Below the pieces are notes generated by a model, which made no database searches, was not told the DNA's origin, and was given only the letters and a program-made list of their open reading frames with translations. The position numbers and the translations under genes were made by a program. Positions 1 to 7,624 of a DNA stretch of 20,163 nt are shown in pieces. The stretch is from NS-12 sp045403215 (GTDB lineage Bacteria > Nitrospirota > Nitrospiria > Nitrospirales > NS-4): the NCBI GenBank assembly GCA_045403215.1, contig JAXIOW010000024.1:1-20163 (forward strand), given 5' to 3'. Each line of letters starts with the position of its first letter. Within the stretch, counting starts at the first letter, position 1.

Positions 1-1
1 C

Positions 2-577
2 TTCATCCTGCTCACGGTCCGCAATCTGGTTCCTCGGATGGGACTAAGCGAACTCATCCATGCCATGCCGCGTCTGCGAAAAGAGATTCACGGGCTCCTG
101 TTGCTGGTCGGGGGAAGCGGACCGCTCAGGTCCGAATTGGACGCACAAGTGAAAAAGTTGGGGCTGGAGGGGTGTGTCCGGCTCATCGGGTTTATCCCGG
201 AAGCCCAGTTGCCGGACTATTACCGAGCGGCTGACCTGTTTGTTTTGCCCACGATCCAACTGGAAGGATTCGGACTCGTCACGGTCGAGGCTCTGGCTTC
301 AGGGACTCCCGTGTTCGGGACTCCCATCGGCGCGACCGAAGAGATTTTGGGCAAGCTGGACCATGCTCTTGTCGCGAAGGGATCGGATGCTGAGTCACTG
401 GCCGCCGGGATCGCTGCCCTACACCGGCGGTTCACAACAGATCCGGCTTGGCGCGGTCGGCTTGCGGAGGCAGGCCGTGCCCTGGTGTTGCGCGACTACA
501 CGTGGGCGCGACACTGTGAGCAACTCGAGACGGTGCTTCTGGAGGTCCTGCACAGTCCTTCGACGCGCAATTCTTGA
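2..577 (+). CDS. GT4-family glycosyltransferase, C-terminal part (cut by left edge)
   Basis: This is the C-terminal nucleotide-sugar-binding half of a retaining GT-B glycosyltransferase of family GT4. The frame is open to the left edge, so the start and the acceptor-binding domain lie outside the window. Seen in the sequence: TVRNLVPRMG near the visible beginning, the usual opening of the donor domain, then LLLVGGSGP, and an E-x7-E signature in EGFGLVTVEALASG, whose glutamates contact the donor sugar-nucleotide in this family. It ends with the helical tail typical of GT4 enzymes. Its TGA shares one base with the ATG of the next gene, so translation is probably coupled. It probably adds a sugar to a lipid-linked surface glycan at the inner face of the cytoplasmic membrane. 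Donor and acceptor cannot be told from sequence. Confidence 0.9.
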   Translation, partial: FILLTVRNLVPRMGLSELIHAMPRLRKEIHGLLLLVGGSGPLRSELDAQVKKLGLEGCVRLIGFIPEAQLPDYYRAADLFVLPTIQLEGFGLVTVEALASGTPVFGTPIGATEEILGKLDHALVAKGSDAESLAAGIAALHRRFTTDPAWRGRLAEAGRALVLRDYTWARHCEQLETVLLEVLHSPSTRNS

Positions 578-1791
578 TGGTTGACCTTCCCCATCCAGGC
601 CGCCGCATCAGTATCATGCATATCATTACTCGCCTTGATCGTGGGGGATCCGCTCGGAACACGTTTTTGACAGCCATGGGGCATGACCGATCTAGGTTTT
701 GCGTCGGTCTCGTGTACGGGTGTCCGAAGGCGATGCCCGCGAGCGATGCGGCTTTGTTACACGACGATCTGCAACGACTCCGCCAGGCGGGGGTGTCGGT
801 CTTCGACGTACCCGCGTTGGTGAGAGAGATTCACCCGGTGTCAGATGTGCGGGCAACATTCGCGCTGTGGCGCCTGTTGCGCCGCGAGCGGCCGGCGCTC
901 GTACACACCCATACCTCGAAGGCAGGGGCAGTGGGGCGTCTCGCCGCCAAGTTGGCTGGCGTGCCGGTGGTGATTCATACGCCGCACGGTCATGTTTTTT
1001 ATGGCTACTACGGGGCGATTGTGAGTGCGATCATTCGCCTGCTTGAACGGCTGCTGGCAACAATAACCGACCGGATTGTGACGCTGACGGATCGTGGAGC
1101 AGAGGAGCACGTGCAGTACAAAATTGCTGGCCCGGAGAAGTTCGTGACGATTCATAGTGGAATCGATATTGCGCATTATCAATCAGTGCGGGTGGACCCC
1201 GCGGTCAAGCGGAAGGAACTGGGCATTCCGCCAGAAGGGCCGATCGTCGGGACGGTTGGTCGACTGGTTCCGATCAAAGGCCTGGAGTGGCTCCTTAAAG
1301 CTGCCCCGCGGGTCCTGGCCGAATTCCCTCAGGCGTATTTCGTCATCATTGGCGATGGGCCGATGCTTGGCGAGCTCAGGGAGTTGACCTCAAAGTTGGG
1401 GATCGGCCCACGTGTGGTGTTTTTGGGAGCGCGAGAGGACGCGCCTGAATGCCTGGCGGCCCTGGACCTCTTCGTTTTGCCTTCGCTCAACGAGGGCATG
1501 GGACGGGTCTTGATCGAAGCGATGGCGGTAGGCTGTCCCGTCGTGGCAACGCGTGTCGGCGGCATCCCGGACGTTGTTACGGACAGGACGACCGGCCTAT
1601 TGGTGCCGCCTCGGGACGACCGGGCGCTGGCTGAGGCTATTCTCACCTTGCTGCAGGATCGGTCTCGCCGGGTCGCGTACGGTGAAGCGGCGAGACGGCG
1701 CGTCGATGGACGATTTGACGTCGAAACGATGGTGCGCAACATTGAACGGCTTTACGATGCAGTCTGGCAGGAAAAGCACCCCGCAACGTAA
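577..1791 (+). CDS. GT4-family glycosyltransferase, complete
   Basis: A complete GT4 (GT-B fold) glycosyltransferase of 404 residues, a normal length for the family. The N-terminal acceptor domain carries HTHTSKAGAVGRLAAKLAG at about 110-129 and HTPHGHVFYGYY at about 134-145, typical of polysaccharide transferases. The donor domain begins at about 222 with IVGTVGRLVPIKGL and has the E-x7-E motif in NEGMGRVLIEA (glutamates near 306 and 314). The ATG overlaps the previous stop codon (TGATG). An in-frame TTG lies one codon upstream and another ATG lies at 616, so the exact start is not certain. There is no clear Shine-Dalgarno sequence, which fits translational coupling. The 3' end overlaps the next gene by 35 bases. 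It is inferred to extend the repeat unit or core of a surface glycan; sugar specificity is unknown. Confidence 0.92.
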   Translation: MVDLPHPGRRISIMHIITRLDRGGSARNTFLTAMGHDRSRFCVGLVYGCPKAMPASDAALLHDDLQRLRQAGVSVFDVPALVREIHPVSDVRATFALWRLLRRERPALVHTHTSKAGAVGRLAAKLAGVPVVIHTPHGHVFYGYYGAIVSAIIRLLERLLATITDRIVTLTDRGAEEHVQYKIAGPEKFVTIHSGIDIAHYQSVRVDPAVKRKELGIPPEGPIVGTVGRLVPIKGLEWLLKAAPRVLAEFPQAYFVIIGDGPMLGELRELTSKLGIGPRVVFLGAREDAPECLAALDLFVLPSLNEGMGRVLIEAMAVGCPVVATRVGGIPDVVTDRTTGLLVPPRDDRALAEAILTLLQDRSRRVAYGEAARRRVDGRFDVETMVRNIERLYDAVWQEKHPAT

Positions 1792-3292
1792 ACCGCTGCG
1801 TCTCGGCGGCTGTGTCGTGCTGGCCGGGGTGCTGTGGATCGCGGTGGTGGAGGCCGGCGAGCCCGGGCAAGCCTGGCGGCCGGTCACGACCGTGTTTCAC
1901 GTCCACAGCGACGTGAGCACCGGCAGTGACTCGATCGAGTCACTCGTCGTGCAGGCGCGGTCCTATGGGATCGAGGCCATCATTCTGACCGACAACTTCC
2001 TACTTCGTTACGAGTATGGGCTCTTTCCCTTGCGTGGGTTGATCCGACGGACGGTCGCGCTGCCATCAATCATGAGCTCCGGGGCCGAGCGGTACTTTGA
2101 GGCGATCCGCGAGGTTAACCGCCGCCATCCCGACGTGCTGGTCATCCCTGGCGTGGAAGTGGTGCCCCACTATTACTGGACTGGTTCGCTCTTCGGGAAA
2201 GACCTCACGATGCACGACGCACAGAAGAATATTCTGGTCGTGGGCCTGCCGGCTGAGACCGACTACGACCGGCTGCCGGTCGCGGGCAACTACGCTTCGT
2301 ACGAATACGGGTGGCCGACCGTGCTCTGGCTGTCACCGGCCTTGTTGGCTGCCCCGGCGCTGTGGTTGCTCAACCGCCGGGTTGAACGGAAGGTGAGGGT
2401 CGGGTGGACATTCATGGTCGTGCGAACACGGCAGGTAGGCCCGGGTGTGGCCTTGCTGATCGTGGCCAGCCTCCTGTTGTTCAACAATTACCCGTTCGGT
2501 CGGCCACCCTTTGACATGTACCAGGACGGAAACGGGCTGCAGCCCCATCAACGCCTGATCCAGTATGTCCGCGAGCGTGGCGGGCTGACCGTGTGGTCCA
2601 TGCCGGAAGTGAGGGATTTCAACCGGTACGGCTTCGGAAGGCTGGGTGTCGTCACGATCAAGACCGATCCATACACTGACGCACTCCTGCGAACAACCGA
2701 CTACACGGCGTTCGGCGCGCTCTACGAGGATACGATCACGATGACCGACGTTGGCGGCGTCTGGGACGCCGTGCTAGAGGAATATATACGCGGCCGCCGG
2801 TCTTCCCCTGTCTGGGGGGTCGGCGAGGCCGCCTATCATGGGAGCGGCCATGCCGGCAAGCAATTATTCGGTGTAGAAACGATCCTGTGGGTGAAGGAAC
2901 GGACACCTGAAGCGCTGCTGGACGCGATGGCCAATGGTCGGATGTATACAGTGCTGAGGTCCAAGGAGTACGGTTGGATTTTGAATGAGTTTACGCTCAT
3001 CTCCGAAGCGACCGGCGAAACGGCGATATCGGGGCAGACTTTACGGACCACTGGGTCGTCACCTGTCCAGGTTCGCCTGGCCGTCTCCAGCGACGATGGC
3101 CGTTCACGCCAGACCCCTGTCCAAGTCATACGGTCCGGCCGGCTCATGAAAATGGGGATGGAAACGGTGCCCTTCACGTTGACGCTCCGCGACACGGCGC
3201 CGGTGGCTGGTGAGATGTCCTACTATCGGCTAATGATCGGTACGGGTGATCATACAATTGTCAGCAATCCGATTTTCATCCGCGGTGAGTGA
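1757..3292 (+). CDS. PHP-like domain protein with transmembrane segments
   Basis: A 511-residue protein if translation starts at ATG 1757. This start puts a hydrophobic signal or anchor segment (about residues 15-33, with basic residues before it) at the N-terminus. Longer in-frame starts would run deep into the previous gene and give arginine-rich, unconvincing sequence. PHP features (polymerase and histidinol phosphatase, metal-dependent phosphoesterase superfamily): FHVHSD at 47-52, ILTDN at 76-80, IPGVEVVPH at 130-138, and GVGEAAYHG at 354-362 where family members usually have a G-x-D-x-H motif. The usual histidine of the TDH motif is replaced by asparagine. Two hydrophobic helices (about 188-205 and 228-244) interrupt the PHP part. 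A beta-rich C-terminal region follows. It is probably exported or membrane-bound and may act on a phosphorylated or glycan substrate. The activity is unknown and the metal site may be degenerate. Confidence 0.8.
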   Translation: MQSGRKSTPQRKPLRLGGCVVLAGVLWIAVVEAGEPGQAWRPVTTVFHVHSDVSTGSDSIESLVVQARSYGIEAIILTDNFLLRYEYGLFPLRGLIRRTVALPSIMSSGAERYFEAIREVNRRHPDVLVIPGVEVVPHYYWTGSLFGKDLTMHDAQKNILVVGLPAETDYDRLPVAGNYASYEYGWPTVLWLSPALLAAPALWLLNRRVERKVRVGWTFMVVRTRQVGPGVALLIVASLLLFNNYPFGRPPFDMYQDGNGLQPHQRLIQYVRERGGLTVWSMPEVRDFNRYGFGRLGVVTIKTDPYTDALLRTTDYTAFGALYEDTITMTDVGGVWDAVLEEYIRGRRSSPVWGVGEAAYHGSGHAGKQLFGVETILWVKERTPEALLDAMANGRMYTVLRSKEYGWILNEFTLISEATGETAISGQTLRTTGSSPVQVRLAVSSDDGRSRQTPVQVIRSGRLMKMGMETVPFTLTLRDTAPVAGEMSYYRLMIGTGDHTIVSNPIFIRGE

Positions 3293-3301
3293 CCGTTTGG
3301 C

Positions 3302-4009
3302 GTGAAGGACAAACCGGTGCGTGTCGCGATCCATCAACCCCAGTATTTGCCCTGGTTGGGTTATCTTGATAAACTAGACGGGGCGGATCTCTTTGTGTTC
3401 CTGGACACCGTCCAGTTCAAGAAGAACGAATGGCAGAACCGCAACCGCATCAGGACGGCGCAGGGCTGGCAGTATCTGACTGTGCCGGTCCTCCACGAGT
3501 TTCCCCAGCGCCTGGATCAGGTCCGGATCAACAACCAGACCGACTGGCGTCGCAAGCACCAGACCGCGTTGGAGACCCATTACCGAAAGGCGCCGCATTA
3601 TGACCGGTATGCGCCGGCGTTTCGTGCCCTCTACAGCCGGGCCTGGGAGCGCTTGGCTCCGCTCAACATCGAGGTCATCCGCGTGTTAACCGAGTCGTTT
3701 GGGATTACGACGAAGCTTGTCGAGGCGAGCCAGTTCACCGCCCGGGACGACCAGACCGGCCGGTTAGTGGACCTGTGCAAGGCGCTCGGTGCTGATCACT
3801 ACCTCGCCGGAGACGGCGGGCGCGCCTACATGAACCTCGCCGAATTTGAAGCGGCGGGGATCACAGTGGAGTTCCAGGAGTTCGCTCACCCCGAGTACGC
3901 GCAGGTCTACGAGCCATTCATCGTCGGGATGTCGGCCATTGATTTATTATTCAATTGCGGGCGTGATGGGATTGAGCTGCTGAGACAAGCGCGCAGGAGC
4001 AGGGCATGA
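3302..4009 (+). CDS. WbqC-family protein
   Basis: A 235-residue cytoplasmic-looking protein of the WbqC family. The recognisable N-terminal signature is VAIHQPQYLPWLGYLDKL at about 8-25, followed by FLDTVQFKKNEWQNRN at about 33-48, which matches the conserved opening of the family. WbqC-like genes are usually found in O-antigen and other surface-glycan loci next to aminotransferases, as here. Their biochemical role is not firmly established, although transfer of an amino acid or acyl group onto an amino sugar has been considered for such neighbourhoods. The start is GTG 3302, nine bases after the previous stop; no strong Shine-Dalgarno sequence is seen. The end overlaps the next gene by ATGA, so the two are probably coupled. 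Assignment to the family is strong; function is open. Confidence 0.88.
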   Translation: MKDKPVRVAIHQPQYLPWLGYLDKLDGADLFVFLDTVQFKKNEWQNRNRIRTAQGWQYLTVPVLHEFPQRLDQVRINNQTDWRRKHQTALETHYRKAPHYDRYAPAFRALYSRAWERLAPLNIEVIRVLTESFGITTKLVEASQFTARDDQTGRLVDLCKALGADHYLAGDGGRAYMNLAEFEAAGITVEFQEFAHPEYAQVYEPFIVGMSAIDLLFNCGRDGIELLRQARRSRA

Positions 4010-4635
4010 ACATATTGGCCTTGGGTGCTCATCCGGATGATATCGAAATCGGCTGCGGGGGGACCTTGCTGAAATACGCGCGCGCAGGCCACGCCGTCTA
4101 TCTGATGGTCCTGACGGAAGGAGCGCAGGGGGGCAGCGCGAAGGTGCGGCGGGATGAGCAGCTCGCATCATGTCGAATTCTTGGCGCCAAGGAGGTCTTT
4201 TGGGGAGGGCATCCGGACACCGAGGTCCCCGTTACCCGGCAGGCCATCCGGCAGATCGAGGGCATTGTCAAGAAAATCGATCCGGCATTCATCTTCGTCA
4301 ATTACTTTGACGATACGCACCAAGACCATCGCCACTTGGCCACCTGTGCCGTGACTGCCACCCGCTATACACGCAACGTCCTGTTTTACGAGACCCCCAC
4401 GACCCAGAATTTTTCCCCAACGGTCTATGTTGACATTGACGGACTCCTGGGGGACAAGGTGCGATCCCTGGAAGCGCATGCGTCGCAGGTCCAGAAGACC
4501 AACGTCGAAGGGCTTAGCATCCTGGAAGTCGCGCGCTCCGCAGCGCACTTCCGCGGCATCCAGGGACGCGTGAGAGCTGCAGAAGCGTTCGTCCCGTTGC
4601 GGCTGTTCATCAATATAGGGACTGACTTCGTGTGA
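4006..4635 (+). CDS. PIG-L/LmbE-family deacetylase
   Basis: A 209-residue zinc-dependent deacetylase of the PIG-L/LmbE (MshB-like) family, which removes the N-acetyl group from GlcNAc-containing substrates such as GlcNAc-inositol, bacillithiol precursors or lipid-linked sugars. The hallmark AHPDDIEIGCGG is at 8-19, where H9 and D12 would bind zinc and D11 would be the base. A second metal motif, HQDHRH, lies at 105-110. The start ATG overlaps the previous stop (ATGA) and has a good AGGAG at 3995-3999, six bases upstream. The end overlaps the next start (GTGA). Lying between WbqC and an aminotransferase gene, it is best read as a sugar-deacetylation step in surface-glycan synthesis rather than thiol-cofactor synthesis, but that is inference. 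Confidence 0.92.
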   Translation: MNILALGAHPDDIEIGCGGTLLKYARAGHAVYLMVLTEGAQGGSAKVRRDEQLASCRILGAKEVFWGGHPDTEVPVTRQAIRQIEGIVKKIDPAFIFVNYFDDTHQDHRHLATCAVTATRYTRNVLFYETPTTQNFSPTVYVDIDGLLGDKVRSLEAHASQVQKTNVEGLSILEVARSAAHFRGIQGRVRAAEAFVPLRLFINIGTDFV

Positions 4636-5687
4636 GCGAGCCGTTCATCCCCCATTCCCGCCCGGCGCTGGGCGAGCCCGAAGCGAAGGCTGTGGCCGAG
4701 GTCGTTCGCGGCGGGTGGATCGCCCAGGGCCGCCAGGTGGCGGCCTTCGAGCAAGCTATGGCGAAGGTCACCGGGCAGGCACAGGGCGTGGCGGTTAGTT
4801 CGGGCACGGCAGCGCTCTACCTGGCGCTCATGGCGCTGGGGGTCGGCGCCGACGACAAGGTGGTGATCCCCTCGTACGTCTGTACCGCGCTGTGGCACGC
4901 GGTACGCCTGACCGGCGCGACGCCGGTTCTGGTGGACATCGAGCCTGCCACGTATCAGCCTTCCCCGCAGGCGGTGGCGCACGCCCTTACGCGCCGTACC
5001 AGGGCGGTGATCGTCCCGCACATGTTCGGGCTCCCAGCCGATGTCGTGACCATGAAAAGCCACGGGATTCCCCTCATCGAAGACTGCGCCCTGACGCTGG
5101 GCGTCACTGTGCGCGGCACGCCGGTCGGTGGCACGGGCGAGCTCGCCATCTGCTCGTTCTCCGCGACGAAGCTGTTGACGGCCGGGGAGGGCGGCATGAT
5201 CCTAGGGCGCGATGAAGCGCTCATGAGCCGCGTCCGTGCCCTCCGCCAGTACGACGAACAGGTCACGCTTGATCCGGCCTTCAACTACAAGCTGACGGAC
5301 ATGCAAGCCGCCCTTGGCCTGTGTCAGGTGGCCCGTCTGGAGAGCTTCCTGGCCCGGCGCCGAGCGATTGCCGCGCGCTATCATGAGGCTATCCGCCAGG
5401 TGGGCCTGACGCCGCCGTGGGTGCCGGCCGGGCTGGAGCACGGGTATTTTCGCTACGTCGTCCGACTGCCCAAGCCAGTCGACCCGGCGTTGGAACGTGC
5501 CGGCACGCGTGGCATCGGATGCCGGCGTCCGGTTTACTGTCCAATTCACCGCTATTTGGGCTTGTCAGGTTTTCCTGAGACGGACGCTGCGTGGGAGCAG
5601 GCGCTGTCCATTCCGCTCTATCCCGCATTAACCGATCATGAAGTCGATCGTGTTGTCGGCGCCTTGCCGGCGATCTTGGCCGGGTAA
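4632..5687 (+). CDS. DegT/DnrJ/EryC1/StrS-family aminotransferase
   Basis: A PLP-dependent sugar aminotransferase-family protein of 351 residues, slightly short for the family (about 360-400). It would convert a keto-sugar nucleotide into an amino sugar. Seen: the phosphate-binding region VSSGTAALYLAL at 55-66, VPHMFG at 128-133, the PLP-contacting aspartate in IEDCALTLG (D151), and the Schiff-base lysine in SFSATKLLTAGEGG (K180). Where most relatives have EDxAQ or EDxAH, this protein has EDCAL, so the glutamine or histidine that usually stacks on the cofactor is leucine 154. The start is GTG 4632, overlapping the previous stop by four bases, with AGGGA about 10 bases upstream. Neighbours point to amino-sugar production for a surface polysaccharide. 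Substrate unknown. Confidence 0.9.
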   Translation: MSEPFIPHSRPALGEPEAKAVAEVVRGGWIAQGRQVAAFEQAMAKVTGQAQGVAVSSGTAALYLALMALGVGADDKVVIPSYVCTALWHAVRLTGATPVLVDIEPATYQPSPQAVAHALTRRTRAVIVPHMFGLPADVVTMKSHGIPLIEDCALTLGVTVRGTPVGGTGELAICSFSATKLLTAGEGGMILGRDEALMSRVRALRQYDEQVTLDPAFNYKLTDMQAALGLCQVARLESFLARRRAIAARYHEAIRQVGLTPPWVPAGLEHGYFRYVVRLPKPVDPALERAGTRGIGCRRPVYCPIHRYLGLSGFPETDAAWEQALSIPLYPALTDHEVDRVVGALPAILAG

Positions 5688-5690
5688 ATC

Positions 5691-6830
5691 GTGACGATTG
5701 GCAAGCTCATTTCCCTTGCGGCTGCTCTGAGCGCGGCCCTTCTGTTGCTTCCACCAGTTCAGACGCAGTTTTACACGGTTGGCTTTCGTTGGCTGTACGT
5801 GTTGCTGGTCTCCTACCTGGTGGCTGTTGCGCTGACACCGCTCATCCGTTACATGGCCATCAGGATCGGCGCCGTCGATCATCCCGATTTCCGGAAAATC
5901 CATGAGACCGCCACACCGTTGCTGGGCGGGGTGGCGGTGTATCTTGCGTTTCTCATCGCGATCCTGGCTAACACGGCCGGGTTGGAGGCGCCGCTGGTTT
6001 TGAACGAAGGCATGCTGGGAGTGCTCGCCGGGGGCACCCTGCTTCTCTTGGTCGGCGTCCGGGACGATATACGGTATGTTCCGGCTACGGCCAAGCTGGT
6101 AGTCCAGATCGCCGCCGCGGTGATCGTCATCTGGGCCGGCAAGCTCCTGACCTTTTTCCCGCATGGGCTCTGGGGTGATGCACTCAATCTGCTGCTGACC
6201 GTGCTGTGGATCGTCGGCATCACCAACGCGTTTAATTTCTTCGATGGGATGGACGGGCTGGCCACGGGTCTGGCGATTATCACCGCGTTCTTCCTCGGGA
6301 TCGTCGCGTTCCAAACCAACCAGCCTGCCCTGGGATGGGTTGCCGTCGCGCTGGTCGGGGCCGGCCTGGGCTTTCTTCCCTATAACTTCAGACTCAAGGC
6401 TCCTGCGACGCTCTTCCTGGGAGACTCCGGCAGCACGTTCCTGGGCTTTACCCTCGCCTGCTTGGCCGTCAAAGGGAATTGGGCCGATTACAATCCCATC
6501 GTGTCCGTCAGTACGCCCATCTTGATTTTCGGCATCCTCATCTACGATATGGTCCATACCACGGTCGTGCGGATTTATCTGGGCAAGGTCAGGACGGTGA
6601 AGGAGTACTTGGAGTACGTCGGGAAGGACCACATGCACCATCGCCTGGAGCGGGTCTTGGGCAGCCGCACGGAGACGGTGTTCATGATCTTCCTGCTGAG
6701 CATCGCCCTCGGACTGGCCGGGGTCGTCCTGCGGCATGCCCGCACCGTGGACGCGCTGTTTCTTCTGCTCCAGGCCACGATCATCGTGGTGGTCGTGTCG
6801 ATTCTCGAGCACCGCGGACGGAGCGCATGA
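5691..6830 (+). CDS. WecA/MraY-type undecaprenyl-phosphate glycosyl-1-phosphate transferase
   Basis: A 379-residue polytopic membrane protein of the MraY/WecA superfamily. It transfers HexNAc-1-phosphate from a UDP-sugar to undecaprenyl phosphate and so starts a lipid-linked glycan. About ten hydrophobic helices are visible. Family motifs in order: GVRDDIRYVP at 122-131 (the Mg-binding DD pair), NAFNFFDGMDGLATG at 179-193, LFLGDSGSTFLG at 241-252, and the cytoplasmic KDHMHHRL at 312-319 (the HHxxE-like loop that separates WecA types from MraY). Start GTG 5691 comes three bases after the previous stop. The HMHHRLE loop supports a UDP-HexNAc-using WecA/TagO-like enzyme rather than MraY. It is not given a gene symbol because the sugar is not determined. 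It overlaps the next gene by ATGA. Confidence 0.93.
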   Translation: MTIGKLISLAAALSAALLLLPPVQTQFYTVGFRWLYVLLVSYLVAVALTPLIRYMAIRIGAVDHPDFRKIHETATPLLGGVAVYLAFLIAILANTAGLEAPLVLNEGMLGVLAGGTLLLLVGVRDDIRYVPATAKLVVQIAAAVIVIWAGKLLTFFPHGLWGDALNLLLTVLWIVGITNAFNFFDGMDGLATGLAIITAFFLGIVAFQTNQPALGWVAVALVGAGLGFLPYNFRLKAPATLFLGDSGSTFLGFTLACLAVKGNWADYNPIVSVSTPILIFGILIYDMVHTTVVRIYLGKVRTVKEYLEYVGKDHMHHRLERVLGSRTETVFMIFLLSIALGLAGVVLRHARTVDALFLLLQATIIVVVVSILEHRGRSA

Positions 6831-7555
6831 GCCGGATGGCGCCGCCTCGGGTCATCTTCTTCGATGCGGCCGGCACCCTGTTCGACGTGAAAGGGTCGGT
6901 CGGCGAGGTATACCTCAGCCTAGCCAGGAAGTACGGCGTCACGGCCGACCGAGACACGATCCAGCACGCCTTCGTCAAAGCGTTCGATGCCGCCCCCCCG
7001 CCGGTGTTCGCCGTGCAGGACCCGCAGGAGATCAAGTCATGCGAGCGGCTCTGGTGGTTCGACGTGGTGCATCATGCCTTCTACCGAGTCGGGATGTTCG
7101 AGGGCTTCGACGAGTACTTCGAGGAAGTCTTTGCCCATTTCTCAAGGCCGGATGCGTGGGAGCTGTACGAGGACACCGTGTCGACCCTTTCCAAGTTGGA
7201 AGCGCTGGAGATCGAACTCGGCATCGTGTCGAACTTCGACTCGCGACTCTACGAAATCCTCATCGGTTTGGGGATCGACCGCTTCTTCGAGAGCGTGACG
7301 ATCTCGAGTTTTGCCGGTGCTGCCAAACCGTCACCCACGATCTTTCAGCGTGCGCTGCAGAAGCACGGCTTGACGGCACGGGAGGCGCTGCACATCGGGA
7401 ACAGCCTGCGGGATGATGCCCTGGCCGCCGCCGCCGCGGGCCTTCGTGGCGTGCTCTTGGACCGTCATGGCGGGGAAGCAGTCCCACCGGATGTGGTGGC
7501 GATCAAGAGTCTGGGCGATGTGCTGGCGCTTATGGGCGAGCGGCAGGACGGCTAG
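6827..7555 (+). CDS. HAD-superfamily hydrolase-like protein (subfamily IA)
   Basis: A 242-residue HAD-fold protein with a C1-type helical cap. Motif I is FFDAAGTLFD at 11-20: the nucleophile D13 is present, but the second aspartate of DxDGT is alanine (A15), so the usual acid/base of phosphatases is missing, as in dehalogenase-type and HDHD3-type members. Motif II is GIVSNFD at 132-138, motif III has K167 in AAKPSPTIF, and motif IV is HIGNSLRDD at 189-197, with N192 where aspartate is common but D196/D197 kept. The start ATG overlaps the preceding stop (ATGA) with GGAG at 6820-6823; an ATG three codons later is possible. It is the last gene of the glycan operon. It may be a phosphatase of a sugar phosphate or an unrelated housekeeping hydrolase; the substrate is unknown. 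Confidence 0.87.
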   Translation: MSRMAPPRVIFFDAAGTLFDVKGSVGEVYLSLARKYGVTADRDTIQHAFVKAFDAAPPPVFAVQDPQEIKSCERLWWFDVVHHAFYRVGMFEGFDEYFEEVFAHFSRPDAWELYEDTVSTLSKLEALEIELGIVSNFDSRLYEILIGLGIDRFFESVTISSFAGAAKPSPTIFQRALQKHGLTAREALHIGNSLRDDALAAAAAGLRGVLLDRHGGEAVPPDVVAIKSLGDVLALMGERQDG

Positions 7556-7558
7556 CGA

Positions 7559-7584
7559 CCGCCTTGCCCCGAACGGCGGGTTTT
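7559..7584 (+). terminator. Weak hairpin followed by four T
   Basis: CCGCC at 7559-7563 can pair with GGCGG at 7575-7579 across an 11-base loop, followed by G and TTTT. It lies just after the stop codon of the HAD gene. The stem is short and the T run brief, so it would be a weak intrinsic terminator at best. It overlaps the candidate promoter of the next gene. Confidence 0.25.
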
Positions 7585-7592
7585 GGCATGAT
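7564..7592 (+). promoter_or_regulatory. Candidate sigma70 promoter for the PanE-fusion gene
   Basis: TTGCCC at 7564-7569 and CATGAT at 7587-7592 are separated by 17 bases; each matches the consensus at four of six positions. The expected transcription start near 7599 leaves room for the strong AGGGGGAG at 7607-7614. Matches are moderate, so read-through from the upstream operon remains possible. Confidence 0.4.
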
Positions 7593-7624
7593 AGCGCGGG
7601 CTGTTTAGGGGGAGTGTGCGTCAG

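Noticed and set aside
1553..1756. An upstream extension of the PHP-like gene
   Set aside because: It lies inside the preceding glycosyltransferase gene and would place Arg/Cys-rich sequence before the signal-anchor segment; ATG 1757 gives a normal N-terminus.
5628..6812. A 394-codon open frame on the minus strand
   Set aside because: It is opposite the WecA-type gene, has a low-complexity Gln/Asp/Arg/His composition, and no recognisable domain.
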